From positions 1-5,302 of the forward strand of contig RFIY01000141.1 in assembly GCA_003695505.1 (NCBI GenBank): a stretch of 5,302 bases of DNA, read 5' to 3'. Shown one piece after another: positions 3,897 to 5,302 of the stretch. This stretch comes from J088 sp003695505 [NCBI: Candidatus Dadabacteria bacterium] (GTDB taxonomy: Bacteria; J088). The position numbers were made by a program, and so were the translations under genes. Each line of letters begins with the position of its first letter. Position 1 is the stretch's first letter. The notes beneath the pieces are model-generated. The model saw nothing but the letters and a program-made list of their open reading frames with translations. It was not told where the DNA came from and searched no databases.

Positions 3897-5302
3897 ATGA
3901 ACTTTGCATATCTGCTTCCACTGCTCTGGCTCCTGATCGGCTGCCAGCCGAACAACCGGGCAGCTTCTGCCGCTGCAGCGGACCTGTTCATTCGCGACAC
4001 CGACGGCCGCGCACTGATCCTGCACGGCATCAACGATATCAGCGCCGCGAAGCACGCGCCCGGCGGCCACGGCCCGGTGACCGAGGCAGATGTCGAACGG
4101 CGCGCGCAGTGGGGCTTCAATGTCGTCCGTTATCTGATCTTCTGGCGCTGGATTGAGCCCGAAAAAGGCGTCTTCGACACGGCCTATCTCGATGAAGTCG
4201 CCCGCCGTATTCGCTGGTACGCGGATCGCGGCATCCACGTCGTCCTCGACATGCATCAGGACATCTACGGCTACGCCGTCAACGGCAATGGCGCGCCCGC
4301 CTGGGCGACCGAAACCGACGGCGTCACACCGGTTGATATCGGCACGGGTCCGTGGTGGCTGCAGAACATCGATCCGGCCGTCAAAAACGCCTGGCGCAAT
4401 TTCTGGGAATACACCGATCACCGTGAGCTGCAGGACCACTACATTCTGGCGTGGCAATTCGTCGCGGAATACTTTCGGGACGAGCCGGCCGTCATCGGTT
4501 ACGACCTGATGAATGAACCGTTTGCCGGCACGTTCCACCAGTCTGTCTTCGAAGACTTCGAGCAGACGTGGCTCAGCGCGTTCTACCGTCGCCTGATCCC
4601 CGCGCTGCGCCAGGTCGATCCCGATCGTTACCTGTTTTTCGAGCCGCAGAGCCTGTTCGTCGTCTTCGGCCGTCCCTCGAACCTGCTACCACCGGCCGAT
4701 CCGCGTAATGGCGCGCAGCGGCTGGTCTTTGCTCCCCATCTGTATCCGTTCTACTTCCACGAAGGCGATGGGCTACGCCAGAGTGGTCGTGAGGAGCTCG
4801 CCGAGTGGGAGGTCAATCGCCGCTTCGAAATGACCAAATTCGGCGCGCCGCTGTTCGTCGGCGAATTTGGCGGCAGCGACCAGCAGGAGGACGCCGACGA
4901 ATACTATCGCAGCGTGATGGCCATGTTCGACCGGATGGGCGCGAGCTGGGCATTATGGAGCGGCGACCCCGGAAGCTGGGGACCCGTGGACGGCGACGGC
5001 AACGAGACCGCGAAAATGAACCATCTCGTTCGGCCCTTCCCGCGCAGCGTCGCCGGTACGCCGACGACGTTTTCGTTCGACCCCGACAGCGGCGCATTCA
5101 CGCTGAGCTGGGACAGCACGGCGGTCTCGGTCACCGATACGACGATCTTCCTTCCCGAACGGCATTATCCGGACGGCTGGGACATCGACATGAGTGACCG
5201 CGACGGCACTTGGACGACCACATGGAATGCCGAACGCCGCTGGCTGATCGTGACCCACGACCCATCATTGACGCGCCATACGATCACGATTCGCCCGCGC
5301 TA
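3897..5302 (+). CDS. Glycoside hydrolase family 5, endoglycoceramidase-like lipoprotein (3' end at window edge)
   Basis: The reading frame is open for 468 codons to the window end, where the leftover bases TA probably begin the stop codon. A hydrophobic start with lipobox LIGC (Cys16) predicts a lipoprotein; the Gln after the cysteine would favour the outer membrane. The n-region lacks any Lys or Arg, which is odd. A GH5 barrel spans about 28-380: HGIND (43-47), NVVRYL with Arg78, LDMHQD (117-122), the acid/base in MNEP (Glu207), HLYPFYFH (281-288) and the nucleophile in GEFGG (Glu323). The DMHQD and GYDLMNEP motifs, together with a beta-rich C-terminal domain (about 385-468), point to endoglycoceramidase relatives, which release the glycan from glycosphingolipids; related enzymes cut steryl glucosides or other beta-glycosides. 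The family call is firm, the substrate is not. A 40-bp gap separates it from the DUF2065 gene, so it may share the operon or have some separate control. Confidence 0.88.
   Translation, partial: MNFAYLLPLLWLLIGCQPNNRAASAAAADLFIRDTDGRALILHGINDISAAKHAPGGHGPVTEADVERRAQWGFNVVRYLIFWRWIEPEKGVFDTAYLDEVARRIRWYADRGIHVVLDMHQDIYGYAVNGNGAPAWATETDGVTPVDIGTGPWWLQNIDPAVKNAWRNFWEYTDHRELQDHYILAWQFVAEYFRDEPAVIGYDLMNEPFAGTFHQSVFEDFEQTWLSAFYRRLIPALRQVDPDRYLFFEPQSLFVVFGRPSNLLPPADPRNGAQRLVFAPHLYPFYFHEGDGLRQSGREELAEWEVNRRFEMTKFGAPLFVGEFGGSDQQEDADEYYRSVMAMFDRMGASWALWSGDPGSWGPVDGDGNETAKMNHLVRPFPRSVAGTPTTFSFDPDSGAFTLSWDSTAVSVTDTTIFLPERHYPDGWDIDMSDRDGTWTTTWNAERRWLIVTHDPSLTRHTITIRPR

Noticed and set aside
3504-4538. A 344-codon open frame on the minus strand across the DUF2065 gene and the start of the hydrolase
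   Set aside because: It crosses two well-supported genes on the other strand, has no recognisable motif and no good start signal. It is an antisense shadow.

Overview
The window looks like chromosome from a high-GC proteobacterium, most likely a gammaproteobacterium. This rests on strong G/C preference at third codon positions, a DUF2065 gene (a family known mainly from Proteobacteria), a lipoprotein signal suited to a two-membrane envelope, and intergenic palindromic repeats of a type common in high-GC proteobacterial genomes. The genus cannot be read from the sequence.

Positions 1 to about 716 hold no gene I can support. They are packed with inverted repeats: at least nine hairpin-forming stretches between 76 and 632. 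Among them are two ungapped 75-bp copies (161-235 and 576-650, 61/75 identical by hand count) whose differences fall mostly in loops and linkers, with one compensatory base-pair change. The first 32 bases are also a near-exact reverse complement of 328-360. This is best read as a cluster of dispersed palindromic (REP-like) elements, although a structured RNA is not excluded.

From 717 to the window end there are five plus-strand genes with short gaps (2, 12, 9 and 40 bp), very probably one operon. In order: a long-form NfeD membrane serine protease of the ClpP/S49 type; a slipin (stomatin-like SPFH/band 7 protein); a two-pass membrane protein with an extracytoplasmic coiled coil and a cytoplasmic CxxC...CxxC zinc-ribbon-like end, which I do not recognise; a small DUF2065 (YjeT-like) membrane protein on a TTG start; and a glycoside hydrolase family 5 enzyme resembling endoglycoceramidase, with a lipoprotein signal. 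The last gene reaches the window end, where only the first two bases (TA) of what is probably its stop codon are present.

The NfeD-slipin pair is an established partnership in which the protease cuts the stomatin C-terminus. DUF2065 recurs beside another SPFH gene in E. coli (hflC-yjeT), so the first four genes read as a membrane-microdomain or membrane-quality-control module. The addition of a putative glycolipid-cleaving lipoprotein and an orphan zinc-ribbon membrane protein is the most unusual part of the layout. A functional link between glycolipid turnover and the SPFH module is inference from gene order only.
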